Assembly (NCBI RefSeq): GCF_013284245.2
Contig: NZ_CP085876.1
Location: 458,501-522,500, forward strand
Direction: 5' to 3'
Length of the DNA: 64,000 nucleotides
DNA from: Brevibacillus sp. DP1.3A
Lineage (GTDB): Bacteria > Bacillota > Bacilli > Brevibacillales > Brevibacillaceae
Below, in pieces: positions 34,441-42,185 of the stretch. The notes under the pieces were generated by a model that did no database searches, was not told where the DNA came from, and saw only the letters and a list, made by a program, of their open reading frames with translations. The translations under genes and the position numbers were made by a program. Positions within the stretch are counted from its first letter, which is position 1, and the number at the start of each line of letters is the position of its first letter.

Positions 34441-35775
34441 GTGAACGGGAAAGCAGAACTAACACGTAGTTTGAAGTTGCGACATATTGTCGTAATTGGA
34501 CTGGGCTACATGGCCCCGATGGCCGTTTTTGACACCTTTGGCATTGTTTCTGGAGATACGGGGGGGCACGTTCCTGCTGCTTATGCAGTCACACTTCTTG
34601 CGATCCTGTTTACGGCGGCAAGCTACGGAAAGATGGTACGGCTATTCCCTTCAGCAGGGACCGCATATACGTATACGCAACAAACGATTCATCCCTATGC
34701 AGGATTTTTGGTAGGATGGGCGTCCTTGTTGGATTATTTATTTTTACCGATGATTAACGCCTTGTTGACGGGAGTATACCTATCATCCGTGTTTCCTGAC
34801 GTGTCGACCGCGTGGTGGATTATTGGTTTCATTGTATTGGTGACGGGGTTAAACGTATTTCGCGTAACGGTAACCGCATCCGTTAACTCGATTCTGGTGC
34901 TGTTTCAAGTCGTGGTCGTCGTGTTATTTGCGGGATTGGCAATCCGTGGTCTGATGCAAGGTGACGGGCTTGGGCAAGTATTCAACCTGCGTCCATTTGT
35001 GTCACCGGATATGTCTGTCATTGCACTGCTTTCTGGTGCGTCGATTCTTTGCTTTTCCTTCCTTGGCTTTGATGCAGTAACCACGCTAACGGAGGAAACC
35101 GTCGATGCAAAAAAGACGATTCCTCGCGGGATTATGCTCGTAGCAATCGCAGGAGGAGCGTTGTTTATTACGGCATCTTATTTCATGCAATCATTATTTC
35201 CTGATGTTTCGGTATTGTCTGATCCAGAAGCGGCCTCTGCGGAGATTGCTTTGTTTATAGGTGGGACGATCTTTCAATTGGTGTTTTTAGCGGCAGCGTT
35301 GTCTTCGACACTAGCATCCGGGCTCGTATCTGTCACGAGCGTAACGCGCTTATTGTACGCAATGGGACGAGATGGATTTTTGCCGCGACGCTGGTTCGGT
35401 TATGTACATCCAAAGCTGAGAACTCCCTTGCTTAACGTCCTGCTGGTCGGAGCGTTGATGCTGCTCGCTTTGTATATGGATTTGTTAACGGCAACTTCCT
35501 TTATTAACTTCGGCGCTCTGATCGCCTTTAGCTTTGTGAACATCAGCGTAATGGCATACTATTTCCGCAAACAAAAGAACAAGCATATCAAGGATTGGTG
35601 GGGCTTCGTGTTGTCTCCATTCATCGGGACAACGTTCATCGCCTTTCTATGGGTCAACCTGGAAGCAACGTCCATGATGCTTGGCTTGCTCTGGACCTTT
35701 GTCGGCTTGATCTATTTGTTGTACTTGGTAAAGGTCAAGAAAACCAATTTGGAAATGGTGAAGTTTGAGGAGTAG
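34441..35775 (+). CDS. APC-superfamily amino-acid permease
   Basis: A 444-residue membrane protein with about 12 hydrophobic segments, opening with LTRSLKLRHIVVIGLGYMAPMAVFDTFGIVSGDTGGHVP and carrying the APC loop SFLGFDAVTTLTEETVDAKKTIPRGI. GTG 34441 follows AGGGGGAC. No linked enzyme shows its substrate. It is bounded by the glnS terminator and by element E copy 3. Confidence 0.83.
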   Translation: MNGKAELTRSLKLRHIVVIGLGYMAPMAVFDTFGIVSGDTGGHVPAAYAVTLLAILFTAASYGKMVRLFPSAGTAYTYTQQTIHPYAGFLVGWASLLDYLFLPMINALLTGVYLSSVFPDVSTAWWIIGFIVLVTGLNVFRVTVTASVNSILVLFQVVVVVLFAGLAIRGLMQGDGLGQVFNLRPFVSPDMSVIALLSGASILCFSFLGFDAVTTLTEETVDAKKTIPRGIMLVAIAGGALFITASYFMQSLFPDVSVLSDPEAASAEIALFIGGTIFQLVFLAAALSSTLASGLVSVTSVTRLLYAMGRDGFLPRRWFGYVHPKLRTPLLNVLLVGALMLLALYMDLLTATSFINFGALIAFSFVNISVMAYYFRKQKNKHIKDWWGFVLSPFIGTTFIAFLWVNLEATSMMLGLLWTFVGLIYLLYLVKVKKTNLEMVKFEE

Positions 35776-35790
35776 AGTGGCTGTCGTGGA

Positions 35791-35989
35791 GAAGAAGTGC
35801 ATTTCCAGTCTTCGCTTCGGCCTCCGCCCCGCAAGAGGGATTGACTGTCCGCTCCAGAATAAATGGCGGGAGCGCTTCAAACGTAGAATTTTCGAAGAAG
35901 GATTCCATAAGTGAAGCTGAAATTCCCCGCCATTTATTCCGGAGCTAGGTTGGGCTCCAGAGGCGCTTGGACTGGAAATGCACTTCTTC
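35791..35989 (-). repeat. Double-stem element E, copy 3
   Basis: A perfect 20-bp outer stem joins 35791-35810 with 35970-35989. The inner stem 35852-35870 with 35926-35944 has a single mismatch. Read on the minus strand it carries CAGTCAATCCCTCTTGCGGG. About 85% like copy 4 at 62199. The outer-stem base pair differing between the two (T:A here, C:G there) is changed on both strands. Confidence 0.72.
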
Positions 35990-36033
35990 ATACGTGGCTT
36001 TGGTAACAATATTTGAAAGTGAATTCAGGATGG

Positions 36034-36060
36034 GAGAGAACAATGATTCTCTCTCTTTTT
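36034..36060 (+). terminator. Intrinsic terminator
   Basis: GAGAGAA pairs with TTCTCTC (6-base loop), then TCTTTTT; probably ends the APC permease transcript after element E. Confidence 0.65.
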
Positions 36061-36111
36061 ATTGATTTTGATTCTCCCTAATCAAAGCAAGAGAACAGCA
36101 AACAGCTCGCA

Positions 36112-36313
36112 GAGGAAACAGGAGAAAACAGCGAAGATCTTAGGGACACCGACCGAGACGGAATGCAAAAAGCGAAACACGCCCTTAAGCGTCCACCTCT
36201 GAAACACATCCTGAACCGACCACTTTGGACGCGGTTTCGCTTTTTGCATGGAGTCGGGCAGTCAATCCCCCAGGGGGTGGCCCTAGAAGCTGAGCGTTTT
36301 CTCCTGTTTCCTC
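36112..36313 (+). repeat. Double-stem element E, copy 2
   Basis: A perfect 18-bp outer stem (36112-36129 with 36296-36313) and a perfect 15-bp inner stem (36164-36178 with 36234-36248). CAGTCAATCCCCC lies at 36259-36271. Stem sequences are unrelated to those of copies 1, 3 and 4. Only ~120 bp from copy 3 and in opposite orientation. Nothing else is evident in 35776-36441. Confidence 0.7.
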
Positions 36314-36441
36314 CCCACCACTACAGCCAGATCAATGTGATGTTTTACCCACCCTCTTCTAGACGATCCAGAAAAGAGAGAGTAAACTGGCTACAGGAAT
36401 ATTCCAAACATTAACACTTGACACAAGGAGGGGTTATTCTG

Positions 36442-37047
36442 ATGCTCTCAAATCTGTTCCGGCGGAAGTGGACGACGGTAGATTACGTCCTGATTGTCGT
36501 CACTGCCGCGCTCTACACTGTTGCCATTATTATGCTTGCCAATATCAAGCTCATTCCTTCCGTACCGATCCGTCCGGCCAATGCCCTTCAGCCCGTATTT
36601 GGCATGTTATTCGGCTTGCCGGGATGCATTGGTCTTGCCTTTGGAAATATGGTCAGTGATTTGTTAACCGGAAGCGCACCGCCTCATGCGATCGCGGTCG
36701 GTTTCTTTTCTAATTTTATGGGTGGTTTTATCGGGTTGCTTGCTGTGAGTCACCCTGCACTGAAAACAAAACGCAGCGTTCTTCAATATATCGTGTTTGT
36801 TGTCATGATCAGCTCGATTGTGGTAGCGTGCGCGATTTTGATTAACGTGGCACTGGGTCTAACACCAAAAGAAGTGGCGGTCTGGTACATCCCAACCGTG
36901 TTCTTGAACCAAGCCATTTCAACCGCGATTCTGGGACCAATCCTCTTGAAGCTGTTGTACCCATTCGTGAAGCGCTCTGGACTTTATCGGGGCCGTCCCT
37001 TGCAGGAATTCAACTATCTCGGGAATGAAAGCAGGATCGCAAGGTGA
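36442..37047 (+). CDS. ECF transporter substrate-binding (S) component
   Basis: A 201-residue integral membrane protein with about six hydrophobic segments. It shows the S-component pattern in which conserved small residues precede a loop (LIPSVPIRPANALQPVFGMLFGLPGCIGLAFGNMVSDLL), somewhat like QueT-type proteins. ATG 36442 follows AGGAGGGG. It is followed, with a 4-bp overlap, by the two ECF ATPases and the T component, so this is a dedicated (group I) ECF system. The vitamin or other ligand is unknown; no riboswitch that I recognise lies upstream. Confidence 0.8.
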   Translation: MLSNLFRRKWTTVDYVLIVVTAALYTVAIIMLANIKLIPSVPIRPANALQPVFGMLFGLPGCIGLAFGNMVSDLLTGSAPPHAIAVGFFSNFMGGFIGLLAVSHPALKTKRSVLQYIVFVVMISSIVVACAILINVALGLTPKEVAVWYIPTVFLNQAISTAILGPILLKLLYPFVKRSGLYRGRPLQEFNYLGNESRIAR

Positions 37048-37940
37048 AAACAGAACCATTGCTGCGAGTAAACGGAGTCTATTGGCACTATGAAGAGGGA
37101 GCACTGCCTGCGCTAACTGACATTCATCTGGCTCTTTATCCAGGGGAAGTAGTCGGCGTAGTCGGACCTGCTGCCGCAGGGAAAACGACACTGCTATTGA
37201 CGATGTCAGGTCTGATTCCATCTAACTACGGTGGACATTTCGTGGGGAGTGTCGAGTCCACAAGCGAGCAAGGCATCGTCTTTCAGGACCCGGAAACCCA
37301 GTTCATCGGGCTGACTGTAGAAGAGGAACTTGCCTTCTCGCTTGAGAATGTCGGGTGGTCGGACGAGCGAATTGAAAAAAGAATGGCAGAGGTACTCGAT
37401 CTGATCGGATTAAACGGCTTTGCTGATCGGTCACCTCTTGAGCTATCGGGGGGAGAAAAGCAGCGGGTGGCAATTGCATCCGCTCTTTCCCACAGTCCGC
37501 AGATGCTCATATTGGATGAGCCTACTTCCGAGCTGGACCCGGTGGGAGCGCGGGAGGTCTTCTCGCTTCTTGCACGGCTGAAGCAGGAAAAAGAAATGAC
37601 GATTGTGGTATCGTCCCATGCGACAGAAGAGCTTGCGGCCTTTTGCGACCGAATGATTCTGATTGCCGAGGGGAAAATCGTATTGGACCAGCCGACTCGC
37701 CAATTTTTTGCTCAAGTGGACGTGTTGGACGAGCATGGCATATTGGTCCCGGATGTCATCCGACTCTATCACATGCTATGCCAGGAAGGCGTCATGTCGG
37801 CGTCCTCTGCTGGTGTGCCTCTGACTGTTGAGGAGCTGGCACTCCACTACAATTGCGAGTTCAAAAAATCGACTTTTCAGCACCGAGAAAGTGACGAGAA
37901 GCTGAAGAGGGAGGAGCGGAGTGTAGGGGCACCTACATGA
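37044..37940 (+). CDS. ECF transporter ATPase (EcfA), first copy, tail altered by a repeat
   Basis: A 298-residue ATPase: Walker A GPAAAGKTT (Pro-Ala-Ala in place of the usual Gly-rich turn), Q-loop VFQDPETQF, signature LSGGEKQRVAIASAL and Walker B MLILDEPTSELDP. GTG 37044 overlaps the S-component stop. The last ~28 codons, from NCEFKKS onward, come from inserted element R (37859-38024), so the natural C-terminus has been replaced. Energises uptake together with the second EcfA. Confidence 0.85.
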   Translation: MKTEPLLRVNGVYWHYEEGALPALTDIHLALYPGEVVGVVGPAAAGKTTLLLTMSGLIPSNYGGHFVGSVESTSEQGIVFQDPETQFIGLTVEEELAFSLENVGWSDERIEKRMAEVLDLIGLNGFADRSPLELSGGEKQRVAIASALSHSPQMLILDEPTSELDPVGAREVFSLLARLKQEKEMTIVVSSHATEELAAFCDRMILIAEGKIVLDQPTRQFFAQVDVLDEHGILVPDVIRLYHMLCQEGVMSASSAGVPLTVEELALHYNCEFKKSTFQHRESDEKLKREERSVGAPT

Positions 37941-38024
37941 GCACCGGACATCGAAGGTGAACGTCACTTTCGATGTGACAAAGCATTCAGAGTTGCTTCG
38001 TGATCAAAAGACGATTTTTTGAAC
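37859..38024 (-). repeat. 166-bp dispersed element R, copy 2
   Basis: Terminal arms GTTCAAAAAATCG (37859-37871) / CGATTTTTTGAAC (38012-38024) are perfectly complementary. Relative to copy 1, two arm positions differ and both are compensated on the opposite arm. Same length and same interior as copy 1, in opposite orientation. It overlaps the 3' end of the first EcfA gene and fills the gap before the second, so it is transcribed within the operon. Confidence 0.78.
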
Positions 38025-38065
38025 AACCACTACCAGGAAGCACAGCTCGTTCGGGAGGGAAGCAT

Positions 38066-38881
38066 GTGAGTGTCGTCATTGAGTTCGATGAGGTCTGGTA
38101 TGGCTATGAAAAGGAAAAGCCGGTGCTGCATGGCGTTTCGCTCCAATTGAAGCAGGGAGAATTCGTCGCGATCATCGGGGGAAACGGTTCCGGTAAAACG
38201 ACGTTGGCCAAGCATTGTAACGGTCTATACAAGCCGACACAGGGTACCGTCAAAGTGAATGGTCTCGATACCAAGACGATGAGCGTTGCCCAACTATCGA
38301 GAATCGTGGCGTACTGCTATCAAAATCCTGATCACCAAATCTTTCATTCGACCATAAAGGCGGAGGTAGCATTTGGGCCCAAAAACATGGGCTGGCCGCC
38401 TGGAAAAATAGAGCAAGCTGTCGCGGAGGCGTTGGCAGCAGTGGGATTATCCGACAAGGGCGAAGAAGAGCCCCATTTTTCGAGCAAAGGCACGCGGCAA
38501 AAGATTGCGGTGGCTTCGATTTTGGCGATGAAGCCGCAAGTGATCGTGCTGGACGAACCTACGACCGGTCTCGATTACCGAGGCATGCAAGAAATGATGG
38601 AGCTGGTGCGGCATTTGCACGCGGAAGGTCATACGATCATCGTCATCACGCATGATATGCGTTTGGTAGCGGAATACGCCCAGCGAGTGATCGTTATGCA
38701 TAAAGGAAAGCTGCTATGCGACGGGGACCCACAACACGTTTTTTCGCAGCCACAAGTATTAGCTGCTGCCCAAGTAGAAGCGCCTGCCATTTATCGTTTC
38801 GGGAAAGCAGTGGATGTCCATGACCCCATTCCACTCACGCTAACAGCGATGAAAAAACAGCTGCTGGGGGAGGGGATCTAA
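38066..38881 (+). CDS. ECF transporter ATPase (EcfA), second copy
   Basis: A 271-residue ATPase: Walker A GGNGSGKTT, Q-loop CYQNPDHQIF, a signature region SSKGTRQKIAVASILA (SKGTRQK in place of canonical SGGQxQR) and Walker B VIVLDEPTTGLDYRG. I chose GTG 38066 because GGGAGGGA lies ahead and family similarity begins there; in-frame codons upstream come from element R. It is followed one base later by the T component. It pairs with the first EcfA. Confidence 0.85.
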   Translation: MSVVIEFDEVWYGYEKEKPVLHGVSLQLKQGEFVAIIGGNGSGKTTLAKHCNGLYKPTQGTVKVNGLDTKTMSVAQLSRIVAYCYQNPDHQIFHSTIKAEVAFGPKNMGWPPGKIEQAVAEALAAVGLSDKGEEEPHFSSKGTRQKIAVASILAMKPQVIVLDEPTTGLDYRGMQEMMELVRHLHAEGHTIIVITHDMRLVAEYAQRVIVMHKGKLLCDGDPQHVFSQPQVLAAAQVEAPAIYRFGKAVDVHDPIPLTLTAMKKQLLGEGI

Positions 38882-38882
38882 G

Positions 38883-39671
38883 ATGAAGAATGCCCATCCG
38901 AGCTACGCGCTGCTTGTATTCGTGCTGCTGGGCTTACTCCCTTTTTTATTCCAGGACCCACGTGCGTTAATTGTTCTGTTGGCGATAAACATCGCATTGA
39001 TTGCCAAGCTGGGCTGGGAGCGCTCCATGATTAAGGCGTACGTATTGGTTGGTGGAATCGGTTCGTGCTTTGCTGTGATTACGTGGCTCCCTTTTACCAA
39101 TGTAGGCACTCCGTACTGGAGCAGCACCATTCCGTTGATCCACTATCCCGTGCAAATCACGGATGTCGGTGTCTTATGGGCATTGGGAATGGGACTTCGA
39201 CTGGCAAATGTCGCGTTATTATCGATGTACTATATGTTTACAACTTCGCCCAGAGAAATAGCGATGGGACTTCGCGGGATTGGCGTTCCGTTTTCGATCA
39301 GCTATTTGCTCTCGCTCATTTTTCGCTTTATTCCCCTCGTCAAAAATGATTTGGCGATCATTCGGGAAGCGCAGATGGTACGAGGGATGTCGACGAGCGA
39401 AGGAAATGTTCCAGAACGCATCAGGAAGTACAGCTACTTGCTCGTACCGCTCATCTTCAACTCACTCAAGCGTGTACAACTGATCGCCAATGCATTGGAT
39501 GCCAAAGGCTTTCGCATGCGTAACAGTCAGCATCGGTTTTACCGCAGCAAACGGTGGAAAAAAACAGAAGTACTCACACTAGTGGCTGGTGTATGTATCG
39601 TCGCAGCACTGTTTTACATCGCCAGGTTACATCCAGATCATATTGGCGTGCTGATTCCGGGGCGTATTTAG
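38883..39671 (+). CDS. ECF transporter transmembrane (T) component
   Basis: A 262-residue membrane protein with about five to six hydrophobic segments and the cytoplasmic coupling helices of EcfT, including the Ala-Arg-Gly-like motif in IREAQMVRGMST (about 160-171) and a second RVQLIANALDAKGFRMR (about 195-211). ATG 38883 follows GGGGGAGGGG one base after the ATPase stop. Couples the ATPases to the S component. Confidence 0.85.
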   Translation: MKNAHPSYALLVFVLLGLLPFLFQDPRALIVLLAINIALIAKLGWERSMIKAYVLVGGIGSCFAVITWLPFTNVGTPYWSSTIPLIHYPVQITDVGVLWALGMGLRLANVALLSMYYMFTTSPREIAMGLRGIGVPFSISYLLSLIFRFIPLVKNDLAIIREAQMVRGMSTSEGNVPERIRKYSYLLVPLIFNSLKRVQLIANALDAKGFRMRNSQHRFYRSKRWKKTEVLTLVAGVCIVAALFYIARLHPDHIGVLIPGRI

Positions 39672-39687
39672 TAAGGAGGCAGGCAAA

Positions 39688-40536
39688 ATGAACGAAGCTT
39701 TGTTTTCGCATGTCAATCGTTTGCAGGTAGTAGGGGGCACGCTGGAGTACGGCGTCACTGGAAAGCCACATGCACCTGCACTGCTACTTTTGCATAGCAT
39801 TCGCAACACCAAGCTACTGTTTGCGCCCATCCTGCCAGCATTGGCTGAGCGATATCGGGTGATTGCGGTAGATATCCGTGGTCATGGGAATTCTGTGAGC
39901 CAGGGTTCCTTTTCGTTTGAGCAAATCGTGACGGATTTGATTCAACTCTTGGAGAAAGAACAGCTCGAACAAGTGACGATTGTCGCAGCCTCCTTTTCCG
40001 CTGTGCCTGCCCAGATGCTTGCGATTCGCGAGCCCAAGCGAGTAGCTTCGCTCGTATTGCTGGATGGAGGCTATTATTCCTTGGGAGAAGTGCCCGGGTT
40101 CAATAGGGAGAAGGTTGTTGAGCGGCTGGCTACCACGCGGTTTACTTCCGTAGAGGAAGCGGAAAGGCAGTTCGCAGAGCGGTATGGTACGAGAGTGATG
40201 CCAGAAGGCTGGATGCAAGACGAGCTTTTGAAAAGGGAAGACGGCAGCTACGGATACCGTTTGCCGAGGGAGGCGTTCTCGGCCTATTTCCAAGAGTACA
40301 GCGTCTATAGCCAACCGGAATTGTTCCAACAGCTGACATGCCCCGTGCTATTACTGCTTGCTGACGACAGCTTATTGTCAAAGGAAGAGCAGCAGTTTCA
40401 TCGACAGGCAGTCGCCAATTACCAGAGGATTGTGAAGCAGGCCAAGGTGAAAATGATACCGGAGGCACAACATTTGCTGATGGTGACGCACCCGCAAGAG
40501 ACAGTGAACGAAATCCATGATTTTTTATCGAAATAA
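39688..40536 (+). CDS. Alpha/beta-fold hydrolase
   Basis: A 282-residue alpha/beta hydrolase. The fold is shown by VIAVDIRGHGNS (about 54-65), a nucleophile elbow VAASFSAVP (Ser in A-x-S-x-S rather than the usual G-x-S-x-G) and a C-terminal AQHLLMVTHPQE with the expected catalytic His. It begins 17 bp after the ECF T gene and shares the operon, whose terminator follows at 40540. It may cleave an ester or amide form of the transported compound. No specific reaction can be given. Confidence 0.75.
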   Translation: MNEALFSHVNRLQVVGGTLEYGVTGKPHAPALLLLHSIRNTKLLFAPILPALAERYRVIAVDIRGHGNSVSQGSFSFEQIVTDLIQLLEKEQLEQVTIVAASFSAVPAQMLAIREPKRVASLVLLDGGYYSLGEVPGFNREKVVERLATTRFTSVEEAERQFAERYGTRVMPEGWMQDELLKREDGSYGYRLPREAFSAYFQEYSVYSQPELFQQLTCPVLLLLADDSLLSKEEQQFHRQAVANYQRIVKQAKVKMIPEAQHLLMVTHPQETVNEIHDFLSK

Positions 40537-40539
40537 GGA

Positions 40540-40572
40540 AGGGACAAGCGAGTATGCTTGTCCCTTTTTCTT
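40540..40572 (+). terminator. Intrinsic terminator of the ECF operon
   Basis: GGGACAAGC pairs with GCTTGTCCC, then TTTTTCTTT. Confidence 0.9.
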
Positions 40573-40575
40573 TGT

Positions 40576-41271
40576 TTACCGCTTCGCTTCGCGTATGAGC
40601 ACGTTTAACTGTTCTGCCATGGCTTGCTGATCCTTTTGATCCCTCGTGTGCTTTTTCACCGTTTCTAGCGCTTTGATGCCTTTTTTCGAGCTCACGACCT
40701 TTACGGGTGTATCCGTTCCATAGATACGCTCGATTTGGGAGCGTGCTTGTGCGAATGTGCTCTGATGATCGCTCGTACCCAATGTCCCTGCGGTTCCGCT
40801 CCCTGATTTTGTATGGGCGGCATCATGTCCTCGACTGGAGCTACCGGAGTAATTGCTGATGAGATGGGACTGCATCGGGTCCATTTGATTGATCGATTGC
40901 GCATTGGCAGTAGAAGGGGCCAAGTAGATGGCATCATTCACAATCAACGCCTGGACACCGTGAACGCCCGCTGCCTTCAATTGGGCCTCCAGCTTTGTGG
41001 AAGGACCACCCGTGTGTAGGTGTGAGCTGCCCATGGAGCTATAGAGAGCATTGCCCATCCCGCTATACGTATGACCGTGCGCGTTTGTCGTGAATTTCTT
41101 ATTGAGATCTACGCTTGGAATAACCGTTGCGCCTTTTGGAGCTTGTGCAATGGACTGTGTACGTGCTGGCGGATGTGGCTTCGTAGGCTGAGCAGCCTGA
41201 TTCATACAAGCTGTCATTAGAAGTACAGTCCCTAAACCTACGGTTCCAGCCCATGTGTGGAAGTGCTTCAT
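40576..41271 (-). CDS. Sporulation lipoprotein, YhcN/YlaJ family
   Basis: A 231-residue lipoprotein: signal peptide with lipobox LLMTAC (about residues 17-22), Pro/His-rich linker, then the YhcN/YlaJ domain (VQALIVNDAIYLA; QIERIYGTDTPVKVVSSKKGIKALETV). An inserted His/Ser/Gly-rich stretch (about 125-160) is low complexity. Family members are made in the forespore and placed at the spore inner membrane, with a role in germination. ATG 41271 follows GGAGGGATCGTG. It supports a spore-forming host. Confidence 0.82.
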   Translation of the reverse strand: MKHFHTWAGTVGLGTVLLMTACMNQAAQPTKPHPPARTQSIAQAPKGATVIPSVDLNKKFTTNAHGHTYSGMGNALYSSMGSSHLHTGGPSTKLEAQLKAAGVHGVQALIVNDAIYLAPSTANAQSINQMDPMQSHLISNYSGSSSRGHDAAHTKSGSGTAGTLGTSDHQSTFAQARSQIERIYGTDTPVKVVSSKKGIKALETVKKHTRDQKDQQAMAEQLNVLIREAKR

Positions 41272-41427
41272 CACGATCCCTCCAAGTCTTCCTACCTAGA
41301 TAAACTTATCCTTTGTTCACTGCATGAAGTTATGAGTGGAGCATCTTGGAAAAATTTCTGTTGAACACGATTATCTTGTGGAAAAATTGCACAAACCAAA
41401 GGAAGGAAATCACTGGAGGTGGTAGAT

Positions 41428-42171
41428 TTGGCAGATTCAAACAACGTGAAGGAGCAGCCAGTATCCCGAAGGAACTTCTTGAAAAACTCCGGCCTGGTGC
41501 TCGGTAGCTTGGTCGTGGGTGGCGTGGCAGGGAGCTTGCTCCGCAAACCGGAACCTCCGGTGCAGCCAGCAGCACCGCCCCCTGCGGCCGATTACAATCA
41601 GGCGCTCATGTTTTTTACGCCTGAGCAATTTAAGGTGGCGGATGCCGCTTGTGAGCGCATTTATCCTGAGGATGAGCTGGGTCCGGGCGCGAAGGCACTC
41701 GGTGCCGCTTATTTCATTGACCACCAGCTAGCGGGTGATTGGGGCTTTAATGCTCGAGAATACATGCAAGCGCCCTTTTTTCCGGGTGAGATCACACAGG
41801 GCTATCAAGGCAGGTTGAAACGTAGGGAAATATTCGATATCGGCCTTCAAGAGATGAACAACTATAGCAACAGTACCCACGGAAAACGGTTTTATGAACT
41901 TCCGGCGGAGCAGCAGGACGCAGTTTTAAAGGCCTTTGAAACCGATGAAGTAAAATTGACGACCATTTCGGCGAGCACTTTTTTCAATATGCTGCGGGCG
42001 AGTACGATCGAAGGCGTTTATGCAGACCCTCTGTACGGAGGCAATAAAAATATGGAAGGCTGGAAAATGAAGAATTTCCCAGGTAATCAGATGGCGTATA
42101 CACAGCTGATCGATAAGCCTGAGTTTGTGAAGATGGCTCCCTTAAGTCTGCGGGATCATCAACAACATTAA
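41428..42171 (+). CDS. Gluconate 2-dehydrogenase subunit 3-like protein (Tat exported)
   Basis: A 247-residue protein with a Tat-type signal (SRRNFLKNSGLVLGSLVVGGVAG, about 13-35), a Pro/Ala linker, and a subunit-3 domain (FFTPEQFKVADAACERIYPEDELGPGAKALGAAYFIDHQLAG). It partners a GMC flavoprotein encoded 14 bp downstream and carries it out through the Tat pathway. TTG 41428 has GGAGG 8 bases ahead. The usual third subunit, a multihaem cytochrome c, is missing from the locus. Confidence 0.85.
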   Translation: MADSNNVKEQPVSRRNFLKNSGLVLGSLVVGGVAGSLLRKPEPPVQPAAPPPAADYNQALMFFTPEQFKVADAACERIYPEDELGPGAKALGAAYFIDHQLAGDWGFNAREYMQAPFFPGEITQGYQGRLKRREIFDIGLQEMNNYSNSTHGKRFYELPAEQQDAVLKAFETDEVKLTTISASTFFNMLRASTIEGVYADPLYGGNKNMEGWKMKNFPGNQMAYTQLIDKPEFVKMAPLSLRDHQQH

Positions 42172-42185
42172 GGGGGACTGTACAT

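Noticed and set aside
38000..38065. ATG at 38000 as start of the second EcfA
   Set aside because: The added 22 residues come from the end of element R; GTG 38066 has GGGAGGGA and matches the family start.
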